Below are positions 1-6,260 of a stretch of DNA of 6,681 nt, piece after piece. The first letter of the stretch is position 1. The number at the start of each line of letters is the position of its first letter. Under the pieces are notes generated by a model, which did no database searches, was not told the origin of the DNA, and saw only the letters and a list, made by a program, of their open reading frames with translations. Position numbers and translations under genes: made by a program. The stretch spans positions 1 through 6,681 of the forward strand of contig JAJBTD010000142.1 in assembly GCA_020861055.1 (NCBI GenBank). Direction: 5' to 3'. The DNA comes from Clostridiales bacterium (GTDB taxonomy: Bacteria; Bacillota; Clostridia; Oscillospirales; Oscillospiraceae).

Positions 1-38
1 CTATTCGCTACTCTTTTTTTCTCTTATCTGTTAAGCAT

Positions 39-57
39 CATTGTAACACCTACAATG
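39..57. repeat. Inverted repeat upstream of the topoisomerase promoter, possible operator
   Basis: A perfect 7-bp inverted repeat, CATTGTA and TACAATG, is separated by 5 bases (ACACC). It ends 27 bases before the -35 box of the topoisomerase promoter. No T-run follows on either strand, so it is not a convincing intrinsic terminator. The symmetric TTGTA/TACAA core is the kind of site a dimeric regulator could bind, but I do not recognise a specific regulator. It could also be chance in this AT-richer leader. Confidence 0.35.
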
Positions 58-84
58 GGCAACCCCTTGCCCTCCTCCCCTTCC

Positions 85-113
85 TTGACAATTATTCCCC
101 TTACGGGTAAAAT
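85..113 (+). promoter_or_regulatory. Sigma-A type promoter for the topoisomerase operon
   Basis: A perfect -35 hexamer TTGACA (85-90) is followed by a 17-base spacer and a -10 hexamer TAAAAT (108-113), one mismatch from consensus. Transcription should start near 119-121, giving a leader of about 25 bases before the ATG at 145. This is the best promoter match upstream of the topoisomerase genes and probably drives the B subunit, the A subunit and the following lipoprotein gene. Confidence 0.8.
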
Positions 114-132
114 AAGATGAATTACTGTGGAC

Positions 133-140
133 GAGAGGGA
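133..140 (+). promoter_or_regulatory. Ribosome binding site that decides the first gene's start
   Basis: The purine run GAGAGGGA sits 4 bases before the ATG at 145; its GAGG core at 135-138 is 6 bases from that ATG. The longer in-frame alternative, GTG at 127, has no Shine-Dalgarno sequence and would begin only about 7 bases from the predicted transcription start. This favours ATG 145. Confidence 0.7.
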
Positions 141-144
141 TCAT

Positions 145-2130
145 ATGGCACCAAGGAAGAAGAAACAGGAATACGGAAACGAGTCCATCTCCGCCCTCAA
201 GGGGGCGGACCGGGTACGGAAGCGGCCCAGCGTCATTTTCGGCTCGGACAATCTGGAGGGCTGTGAGCACGCCGTCTTTGAGATCCTCTCCAACGCCGTG
301 GACGAGGCCAAGGAGGGCCACGGCGACCTGATCATCGTCACCCGGTACGCCGACCACTCCATCGAGGTGGAGGACTTTGGCCGGGGCTGTCCCGTGGACT
401 GGAACCCCAAGGAGAACCGGTACAACTGGGAGCTGGTGTTCTGCGAGCTGTACGCCGGGGGCAAGTACGGGGACGACTACGGCTTCTCCCTGGGCCTGAA
501 CGGTCTGGGCTCCTGCGCCACCCAGTACGCCTCGGAGTATTTTGACGCCGTCATCCACCGGGACGGCAAGCGGTATACCCTCCACTTTGAGAAGGGGGAG
601 AACGTGGGCGGTCTGAAAACGGAGGACTGCCCCCGGCACAAGACCGGCTCCAAATTTCACTGGCGGCCCGACCTGGAGGTATTCACCGACATCGACATCC
701 CCGCCGAATACTTTGCCGACGTGATGAAGCGGCAGGCGGTGGTCAACGCCGGAGTCACCTTCCGGTTCCGCAACCAGGTGGACGGCAAATTTGAGACGAC
801 AGAATACCGCTACGACCAGGGCATCGCCGACTATGTGGCCGAGCTGGCGGGAGAGAACCCCCTGACCCAGCCGGTCTTTTTCCAGGCCGAGCGCCAGGGC
901 CGTGACCGGGCGGACCGGGAGGAGTACAAGGTCAAACTGAGCATGGCTTTCTGCTGCTCCAATACGGTGAACGTGGTGGAGCACTACCACAACTCCTCCT
1001 GGCTGGAGCATGGCGGCTCCCCGGAGAAGGCCATGCGCTCCGCCTTCGTCTCGGCGGTAGACGCCTATCTAAAAAAGCAGGGGAAGTACCAGAAAAACGA
1101 GGCGAAGGTGACGTGGAACGACATCCAGGACTGCCTGATCTTCGTCTCCAACAACTTCTCCACCCAGACCTCCTACGAGAACCAGACGAAAAAGGCCATC
1201 AACAACAAGTTCGTCCAGGACGCCATGACGGAGTTCCTCCGGAGCCAACTAGAGGTCTACTTCATTGAGAACCCCTTCGACGCGGAAAAGCTGGCGGGGC
1301 AGGTGCTTATCAACAAACGCAGCCGGGAGACGGCGGAAAAGGCCCGGCTGAACATCAAGAAGAAGCTCTCCGGCAATCTGGACATCGCCAACCGGGTGCA
1401 GAAGTTCGTGGACTGCCGGAGCAAGGATACCGACCGCCGGGAGCTGTATATCGTGGAGGGCGACTCCGCTATGGGCGCCGTCAAGCTCAGCCGGGACGCG
1501 GAGTTCCAGGGCATCATGCCCATCCGTGGGAAAATCCTCAACTGCCTCAAGGCGGACTACAACCGCATCTTCAAGAGCGACATCATCACCGATCTCATCA
1601 AGGTCATAGGCTGCGGCGTGGAGCTGCCCGCCCACACCAGGGCGAAGAACAAGGAGCTGGCGGAGTTCGACCTGTCCAATTTCCGGTGGAACAAGGTGGT
1701 CATCTGCACCGACGCCGACGTGGACGGGTTCCAGATCCGGACACTGGTGCTGACCATGCTCTATCGTCTCACCCCCCAGCTCATCGAGCAAGGCTATGTG
1801 TATATCGCCGAGTCCCCTCTCTATGAGATCACCTGGAAGGAAAAAACCTGGTTTGCCTACTCCGACAAGGAGAAGAACGATATCGTGGCCGAAAACCCCG
1901 GCAAAAAGCTGGAGGTACAGCGCTCCAAGGGTCTGGGCGAGAACGAGCCGGACATGATGTGGCTGACCACCATGAACCCGGAGACCCGACGGCTCATCAA
2001 GGTCATGCCGGAGGACGTCATCCGCACCGCCCAGGTCTTTGACCTGCTGCTGGGGGACAACCTGGCCGGGCGAAAGGAACACATCGCCGACAACGGCTAT
2101 AAATACCTGGAGCTGGCGGATATTTCGTAA
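145..2130 (+). CDS. parE: Type IIA DNA topoisomerase, B subunit (topoisomerase IV ParE-like, divergent clostridial type)
   Basis: This is the ATPase and metal-binding subunit of a cytoplasmic type IIA topoisomerase, which uses ATP to pass one DNA duplex through another. Residues are counted from ATG 145 (661 aa). The GHKL ATPase domain has E46, N50 and D53 in EILSNAVDEA, D77 in EDFGRG (77-81 being DFGRG), K107 in AGGKYG and GLNGLG (117-122). The transducer lysine is probably K349 in QTKK. The TOPRIM domain has E438 in EGDSA and D523/D525/D527 in TDADVDG. KGLGE follows at 595-599. The length fits ParE or a short GyrB without the gamma-proteobacterial insert. Several family signatures are altered: KRPSVIFG for KRPGMYIG, GLNGLG for GLHGVG, RVQKFVDC for LPGKLADC, and DGFQIRTL for DGSHIRTL. 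The partner A subunit starts 24 bases downstream. The enzyme class is clear. The ParE rather than GyrB label is inferred from the partner and is less certain. Confidence 0.85.
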   Translation: MAPRKKKQEYGNESISALKGADRVRKRPSVIFGSDNLEGCEHAVFEILSNAVDEAKEGHGDLIIVTRYADHSIEVEDFGRGCPVDWNPKENRYNWELVFCELYAGGKYGDDYGFSLGLNGLGSCATQYASEYFDAVIHRDGKRYTLHFEKGENVGGLKTEDCPRHKTGSKFHWRPDLEVFTDIDIPAEYFADVMKRQAVVNAGVTFRFRNQVDGKFETTEYRYDQGIADYVAELAGENPLTQPVFFQAERQGRDRADREEYKVKLSMAFCCSNTVNVVEHYHNSSWLEHGGSPEKAMRSAFVSAVDAYLKKQGKYQKNEAKVTWNDIQDCLIFVSNNFSTQTSYENQTKKAINNKFVQDAMTEFLRSQLEVYFIENPFDAEKLAGQVLINKRSRETAEKARLNIKKKLSGNLDIANRVQKFVDCRSKDTDRRELYIVEGDSAMGAVKLSRDAEFQGIMPIRGKILNCLKADYNRIFKSDIITDLIKVIGCGVELPAHTRAKNKELAEFDLSNFRWNKVVICTDADVDGFQIRTLVLTMLYRLTPQLIEQGYVYIAESPLYEITWKEKTWFAYSDKEKNDIVAENPGKKLEVQRSKGLGENEPDMMWLTTMNPETRRLIKVMPEDVIRTAQVFDLLLGDNLAGRKEHIADNGYKYLELADIS

Positions 2131-2154
2131 GAATACGCAGAAGGAAGAAATTTC

Positions 2155-4374
2155 ATGGCTAAGAAGAAACAGCCCACAGACAACTCCCACAAGAACAACC
2201 CCAACGTCATGGGCCTGCGCCCGGAGGTGCTGGAGCAGCCCATCACCGAGACGCTGGAGGTCAACTATATGCCCTACGCCATGAGCGTCATCGTCTCCCG
2301 TGCCATCCCGGAGATCGACGGGTTCAAGCCCAGCCACCGGAAGCTGCTGTACACCATGTACCAGATGCACCTGCTCAATGGGCCGAGGACCAAGTCCGCC
2401 AACGTGGTGGGAGCCACCATGAAGCTCAACCCCCACGGGGACGCCTCCATCTACGACACCATGGTACGCCTCTCCCGTGGCTACGGCGCGCTGCTCCACC
2501 CTCCGGTGGACTCCAAGGGCAACTTCGGCAAGGTCTACTCCCGTGATATGGCCTATGCCGCCAGCCGTTACACCGAGGTACGGCTGGACCCCATCTGCAA
2601 CGAGTTCTTCCGGGACATCGACAAGGACACGGTGGACTTTGTGGACAACTACGACGGGCGCATGAAGGAGCCCACCCTGTTGCCCACCACCTTCCCCAAC
2701 GTGCTGGTCTCCGCCAACCAGGGCATCGCCGTGGGCATGGCCTCCAACCTGTGCGGGTTTAACCTGGGAGAGGTGTGCGACGCCGCCATCGCCCGGATGA
2801 AGGACCCCAACGCCGACCTGCTCTCTCTGCTCAAGGCCCCGGACTTTCCCACCGGCGGCGAGCTGCTCTACAACGAGAGCGAGCTGCGCCAGGTGTACGA
2901 GACGGGCCGTGGCTCCTTCCGGGTCCGGGCCAAGTGGCGCTATCTCAAGAGCGAGAACATTATCGAGGTCTACGAGATCCCCTACACCACCACGGTAGAG
3001 GCCATTATCGACAAGGTGGCCGAGCTGGTCAAGGCGGGAAAGGTGCGGGAGATTGCCGACATGCGGGACGAGACGGACCTCTCCGGCCTGAAGCTGGCCA
3101 TCGACCTGAAGCGGGGGACCGACCCGGACAAGCTGATGCAGAAGCTGTTCAAGGCCACGCCTCTGATGGACTCCGCCTCCTGCAACTTCAACATTCTCAT
3201 CGCCGGCACGCCAAAGGTCATGGGCGTGGGAGAAATTCTGGAGGAGTGGACCGCCTGGCGTCTGGAGTGCATCCGCCGCCGGGCCTACTTCGACCTGCAA
3301 AAGAAGTCGGAAAAGCTCCATCTGCTCCAGGGCCTGCAAAAGATTTTGCTGGACATCGACAAGGCCATCCGCATCATCCGGGAGACGGAATCGGACGCCG
3401 AGGTGGTGCCCAACCTGATGGTGGGCTTCGGCATCGACCAGGTGCAGGCGGAATTCGTAGCTGAGATCAAGCTGCGCAACATCAACAAGGAGTACATTCT
3501 CCGGCGGACGGAGGAGATTGAGGCGTTGACAAAGGAGATCGCCGACCTGGAGGATATCGTGGCCCGGCCCGCCCGGCGGAAGCGGATCATCGCCTCCGAG
3601 CTGCAGGCAGTGAAAAAGAAGTACGCCGTGCCCCGGCGGACGGACATCCTCTACGACCTCCCCGAGGAGGAGGAGACCCCCGACTACCCGGTCCACGTGT
3701 TTCTCTCCCGCCAGGGGTACTTTAAGAAGATCACCCCCCAGTCCCTGCGGATGTCCGGGGAACAGAAGTACAAGGAGGGAGACGGTCCTCTCCTCCAGTG
3801 GGAGGCCAACAACCGGGACGAGATCATGGTGTTCTCCGACCGGCAGCAGTGCTACAAGGCCCATCTGTCCGACTTCGCCGACGCCAAAGCCAGCGTCCTG
3901 GGCAGCTACCTCCCCTCCGCCCTGGGAATGGACGAGGGAGAAGGCTTCCTCTGGGCCTGTCTCCCTGGGGACTACAGCGGCAGTCTGCTGTTCTTCTTTG
4001 AAAACGGCAAGGCCGCACGGGTGGAGCTGAACAAATATCAGACCGTCACCCGGCGCAAAAAGCTCACCGGCGCCTACAGCGACCGCAGCCCGGTGAAGGC
4101 CGCCTTCCACCTCCGAGAGGAGCGGGAGCTGGCGGTCATCTCCACCGAGGGCCGCTGTCTCACCTTCCACACCTCCGCCCTGCTGCCCAAGACCACCCGG
4201 AACACCATCGGGGTGGCGGTGATGACCCTGAAGCCCAAGTACCAGCTGGACAAGGTGCTTCCCCTGGAGGAGACCCACATTCAGAACAAGACCCGTTACC
4301 GGGCCAAGAACCTCCCCGCCGCCGGCGCTCTCTTGAAGCCGGAGGACCGGGGGGAGGAGCAGCTCACCCTGTAA
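2155..4374 (+). CDS. parC: Type IIA DNA topoisomerase, A subunit (topoisomerase IV ParC-like, divergent clostridial type)
   Basis: This is the DNA breakage-reunion subunit (739 aa), partner of the preceding B subunit. The start has AAGGA (2141-2145) 9 bases upstream. The winged-helix domain begins around IDGFKPSHRK, followed by NPHGDASIYD (92-101). The catalytic tyrosine is Y139 with R138 in AASRYTE, the site of the covalent 5'-phosphotyrosyl link. The tower contains FPNVLVSANQGIAVGMASN, then a coiled-coil region (about 370-500) with LLDIDKAI and EIKLRNIN. The C-terminal domain (about 512-725) shows four or five pinwheel-blade-like strands, such as FLSRQGYFKKI and LAVISTEGRC. No GyrA-box (QRRGGRG type) is visible, which argues for decatenation and relaxation rather than supercoiling. 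Oddities are Ala97 at the quinolone-contact Ser position, Asn92 for the first His of HPHGD, and Phe180 at the usual DNA-wedge Ile. The class is certain; the ParC label is tentative. Confidence 0.85.
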   Translation: MAKKKQPTDNSHKNNPNVMGLRPEVLEQPITETLEVNYMPYAMSVIVSRAIPEIDGFKPSHRKLLYTMYQMHLLNGPRTKSANVVGATMKLNPHGDASIYDTMVRLSRGYGALLHPPVDSKGNFGKVYSRDMAYAASRYTEVRLDPICNEFFRDIDKDTVDFVDNYDGRMKEPTLLPTTFPNVLVSANQGIAVGMASNLCGFNLGEVCDAAIARMKDPNADLLSLLKAPDFPTGGELLYNESELRQVYETGRGSFRVRAKWRYLKSENIIEVYEIPYTTTVEAIIDKVAELVKAGKVREIADMRDETDLSGLKLAIDLKRGTDPDKLMQKLFKATPLMDSASCNFNILIAGTPKVMGVGEILEEWTAWRLECIRRRAYFDLQKKSEKLHLLQGLQKILLDIDKAIRIIRETESDAEVVPNLMVGFGIDQVQAEFVAEIKLRNINKEYILRRTEEIEALTKEIADLEDIVARPARRKRIIASELQAVKKKYAVPRRTDILYDLPEEEETPDYPVHVFLSRQGYFKKITPQSLRMSGEQKYKEGDGPLLQWEANNRDEIMVFSDRQQCYKAHLSDFADAKASVLGSYLPSALGMDEGEGFLWACLPGDYSGSLLFFFENGKAARVELNKYQTVTRRKKLTGAYSDRSPVKAAFHLREERELAVISTEGRCLTFHTSALLPKTTRNTIGVAVMTLKPKYQLDKVLPLEETHIQNKTRYRAKNLPAAGALLKPEDRGEEQLTL

Positions 4375-4392
4375 CCGTCGCCCCTCGCCCGG

Positions 4393-4400
4393 AAAGGAGG
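4393..4400 (+). promoter_or_regulatory. Strong ribosome binding site before the lipoprotein gene
   Basis: AAAGGAGG, a near-perfect anti-Shine-Dalgarno match, ends 4 bases before the ATG at 4405. No promoter is visible in the 30-base gap after the topoisomerase A subunit stop, so the lipoprotein is probably translated from the topoisomerase transcript. Confidence 0.75.
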
Positions 4401-4404
4401 CCCC

Positions 4405-5604
4405 ATGAAACGCCGCATTGCCGTCCTGCTGCTGGCTCTCTGCCTGCTTCCCGCCCTCTCCGGGTGCGAAAGTCTGCTGGAGCGGGACTACCGCTCGGTC
4501 AGCCGACACATCTCCCAGACCTCCGACACCGAAGACACCTCCGCTCTCCGGGCGGAGAGCTATTCCGACCTGGTCAACAGCGTCCAATTCTACGTCTCCA
4601 TGGGAGAGACGGAGGGGGTCGTCCACCTCTACCAGTACTCCGGCGACGTGGAGCAGGACGTGGAGGACGCCTGTCAGGAGGTGCTGGAGCAGGACCCCCT
4701 GGGGGCCTGGGCGCTGGAGGACATCACCTGGACCTCCAGCCGCATCGTCTCCTATTATGAGTGCGTTTTTACCTTTACCTACCGGCACACGGTGTCGGAG
4801 ATCGCCTCCATTCAGTCGGTGGTGGGCTTCACCGCCATCCGGGACGCCCTGTGCGACGTTCTCTCCGACTATGATTCCTCCCTGGTGCTCCAGGTCTCCA
4901 GCTATTACGCCCAGAAGGAGCTGCTGCTGGGGCTGGTGCAGGAGGCGTATTACTCCCTTCCCGGCTACGCCCAGGGCTACCCCGACGTGAGCATCTCCGT
5001 CTATCCCCAGGAGACCACCGGGACACAGCAGATCGTGGAGATCTCCTTCACCTGGTCGGACAGCCAGGAGACGCTCCAGGCCCGGGCGGAGGCCATCGCT
5101 TCGGCCGCGGCCACCCTGGTCGGCACCGACCCGGCCCAGGGAGAGGCGGGCTACTGGCTGCTCTACTCCCGGCTGGCGGACGGGCTGAGCTACTCCGCTG
5201 ACAGCGGACGGGCCAGCGTCTACACCGCTCTGGTCATCGGGCGAACCAACAGCGAGGGGGCCGCTCTCGCCTTCCAGTACCTGTGCGACCAGGCGGGGCT
5301 GACCTGCCTCACCGTTCAGGGGACGCTGGACGGCTCTCCCCACTGGTGGAACCTGGTGAGCGTGGACGAGGTGTGGCGTCATGTGGACGTGACCTCCGGG
5401 GACGGTCAGGAGGATTTTCTCCGCTCAGACAGCCAGGTCTCCGCCCGCTACACCTGGAATACGGAGACGTATCCCGCCTGCCCCGACCCGGAGACGGAGG
5501 AGAACGTCTCCGACGGGGAGGATGCGTCGGAGAACAGCGGCGATGAGGACGTGTCCTCCGAGGCAGAGGAAGATGTGCCGACGGAGGATGTCTCCGCCGA
5601 GTGA
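4405..5604 (+). CDS. Lipoprotein with transglutaminase-like domain lacking the catalytic Cys
   Basis: A predicted membrane-anchored lipoprotein of 399 aa. The N-terminus MKRR, a hydrophobic stretch and the lipobox LSGC (18-21) predict lipidation at C21 on the outer face of the membrane. Residues about 30-225 form an alpha/beta region that I do not recognise as a named domain. Residues about 235-355 look like a transglutaminase/papain-type fold: helix NSEGAALAFQYLCDQAGL, then HWWN (His313) and HVDVTSGD (Asp328), then the FLRSD...YTW...YPAC ending common in these domains. The position expected to hold the nucleophilic Cys (CEGYA in active homologues) is Ser283 here, so thiol chemistry is doubtful. 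Cys294 and Cys301 lie nearby but not at the catalytic position. The last 40 or so residues are very rich in Asp and Glu. It follows the topoisomerase genes by 30 bases with the same codon use. Its substrate and function are unknown; a wall- or peptide-binding role is only a guess. Confidence 0.8.
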   Translation: MKRRIAVLLLALCLLPALSGCESLLERDYRSVSRHISQTSDTEDTSALRAESYSDLVNSVQFYVSMGETEGVVHLYQYSGDVEQDVEDACQEVLEQDPLGAWALEDITWTSSRIVSYYECVFTFTYRHTVSEIASIQSVVGFTAIRDALCDVLSDYDSSLVLQVSSYYAQKELLLGLVQEAYYSLPGYAQGYPDVSISVYPQETTGTQQIVEISFTWSDSQETLQARAEAIASAAATLVGTDPAQGEAGYWLLYSRLADGLSYSADSGRASVYTALVIGRTNSEGAALAFQYLCDQAGLTCLTVQGTLDGSPHWWNLVSVDEVWRHVDVTSGDGQEDFLRSDSQVSARYTWNTETYPACPDPETEENVSDGEDASENSGDEDVSSEAEEDVPTEDVSAE

Positions 5605-5700
5605 CCGTCCGTCGCGGAGCGGGCTAAGAAAGAATATACCTATTTGCAGCCTGCGAAAGGGTGTTGCAAACGCTGAGAGTATCCTGATTTTCATATATAA

Positions 5701-5745
5701 CGCCTCTCCAGTGGCATATTTCCATGCCGCTGGAGGGGCGTTTTT
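5701..5745 (+). terminator. Strong intrinsic (Rho-independent) terminator
   Basis: A 17-bp stem pairs 5701-5717 with 5724-5740 around the 6-base loop ATTTCC. Its only imperfections are two G-T wobble pairs. The stem begins CGCCTCTCCAG and closes with CTGGAGGGGCG, immediately followed by TTTTT (5741-5745) and a further T-rich run. It ends the topoisomerase-lipoprotein transcript about 100 bases after the lipoprotein stop. On the minus strand the sequence after the stem is only AT-rich, so bidirectional function is doubtful. Confidence 0.92.
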
Positions 5746-5824
5746 CCGTTTTCATCCTTTTTAGGTTCTCCAATCTAACGGTTTGATATCACAGATGTTG
5801 CCTGTAGCTAAAGGGGTTTTACGG

Positions 5825-6017
5825 ATGGCAGGAACGATTTGCGGATATATCCGTGTGAACAACAACGACCAGAGGGGGCAGGTTTGGCCGCCCGCCAAAG
5901 CTCCTGCCGGAGAACTTCTACGAGATCCACAGGGCATGGAGAGCAACGAAAATCCCTCTGAAGCAGACCGCTGCACTGTGCGGGTTGTCAGAGGGAACGT
6001 TTCATTTGAGAGCGTGA
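5825..6017 (+). pseudogene. Serine recombinase (resolvase/invertase family) remnant, internally deleted
   Basis: This is a broken site-specific recombinase gene. From ATG 5825, with AAGGGG at 5811-5816 as a retained ribosome binding site, the reading MAGTICGYIRVNNNDQ matches the extreme N-terminus of resolvases (family pattern YGYIRVSTxDQN). The catalytic Ser of RVS is Asn12 here, an AGC-to-AAC type change. From about 5871, in another frame, the sequence reads RGGRFGRPPKLLPEN, then FYEIHRAWRA and TAALCGLSEGTF, ending at TGA 6015. This is the C-terminal end of the same family: the RFGRPP linker plus the helix-turn-helix DNA-binding domain. The normal protein is about 200 aa, so roughly 140 central codons with most of the catalytic core are missing, and the two halves are out of frame. 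The remnant cannot be active. It indicates past insertion or decay of a mobile element. The N-terminal frame stays open to 6055 but gives meaningless protein after the junction. Confidence 0.8.
5953..5996. repeat. Inverted repeat within the recombinase remnant
   Basis: A perfect 9-bp inverted repeat, TCCCTCTGA at 5953-5961 and TCAGAGGGA at 5988-5996, flanks 26 bases that contain a weaker inner pairing (ACCGC with GCGGGT). It falls in the DNA-binding-domain codons of the recombinase, so it may be a by-product of coding sequence. No T-run follows, so it is not a terminator. Confidence 0.4.
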
Positions 6018-6134
6018 AAATTGGAAATGGATGGGTAGGCAAATCCGCGCGCTAATTTGGAAAGGTGCGTCTTTGCAAAGAGGGGCTGTTTCCATCTTTT
6101 CCATCACATTGATTCGAGTCCTGTTTGTGAAATA
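6018..6134. other. Intergenic stretch with no recognisable feature
   Basis: Between the recombinase remnant and the next promoter I see no supported gene or RNA. The only details are a short direct repeat (TTTCCATC at 6090-6097 and 6099-6106) and a weak imperfect inverted match of 6022-6034 to 6092-6103. It may be the trailing edge of the decayed mobile element. Confidence 0.4.
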
Positions 6135-6163
6135 TTGCAAAGGGTGCATTAGGATGCTATAAT
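6135..6163 (+). promoter_or_regulatory. Extended -10 promoter for the secreted protein gene
   Basis: The -35 box TTGCAA (6135-6140) and a perfect -10 box TATAAT (6158-6163) are separated by 17 bases. TG at 6155-6156 adds an extended -10 element (TGCTATAAT). Transcription should start near 6170, leaving a leader of about 90 bases before the ATG at 6261. This gene is therefore transcribed independently of the topoisomerase operon. Confidence 0.8.
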
Positions 6164-6260
6164 AAATCAACAAACGATTTGGTCGACGGAATTTGCTAAG
6201 GTTTGCCTTTCCACAAAACGTCCTGCCCATATGCGCACAGAGACGCAGAAAGGAGTTTTT

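Noticed and set aside
127..144. GTG at 127 as the start of the B subunit (6 extra residues)
   Set aside because: It has no ribosome binding site and lies about 7 bases from the predicted transcription start, whereas ATG 145 has a purine-rich site at good spacing and begins the usual MAPRKKK-type N-terminus.
31..1011. A 326-codon minus-strand open frame over the start of the B subunit gene
   Set aside because: It is the antisense shadow of well-supported GHKL ATPase codons, crosses the promoter, and has no family resemblance.
2775..3464. A 229-codon plus-strand frame inside the A subunit gene
   Set aside because: It is a shifted reading of GC-rich topoisomerase codons, rich in Arg, Gly, His and Pro, with no domain.
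1249..5382. A 1377-codon open frame on the minus strand across the B subunit, A subunit and lipoprotein genes
   Set aside because: Its protein is low-complexity (rich in Gly, Val, Leu, His, Gln) and mirrors the three real genes. The G/C third-position bias of those genes removes stop codons from this antisense frame. It has no recognisable domain or convincing start.
5643..5670. Inverted repeat TTTGCA...TGCAAA after the lipoprotein gene
   Set aside because: It has only 6 bp of stem around a 16-base loop, with no T-run. The real terminator lies at 5701-5745.
5522..5764. An 80-codon plus-strand frame overlapping the lipoprotein end and the terminator
   Set aside because: It reads through the acidic tail in the wrong frame and across the terminator hairpin, and has no ribosome binding site.
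5761..6042. A 93-codon minus-strand frame opposite the recombinase remnant
   Set aside because: It has no domain and is antisense to recognisable recombinase codons.
6111..6123. GATTCGAGTCCTG, similar to a tRNA T-loop
   Set aside because: The five bases before the loop do not pair with those after it, and no acceptor, D or anticodon arms can be drawn. It is not a tRNA or tRNA fragment I can support.
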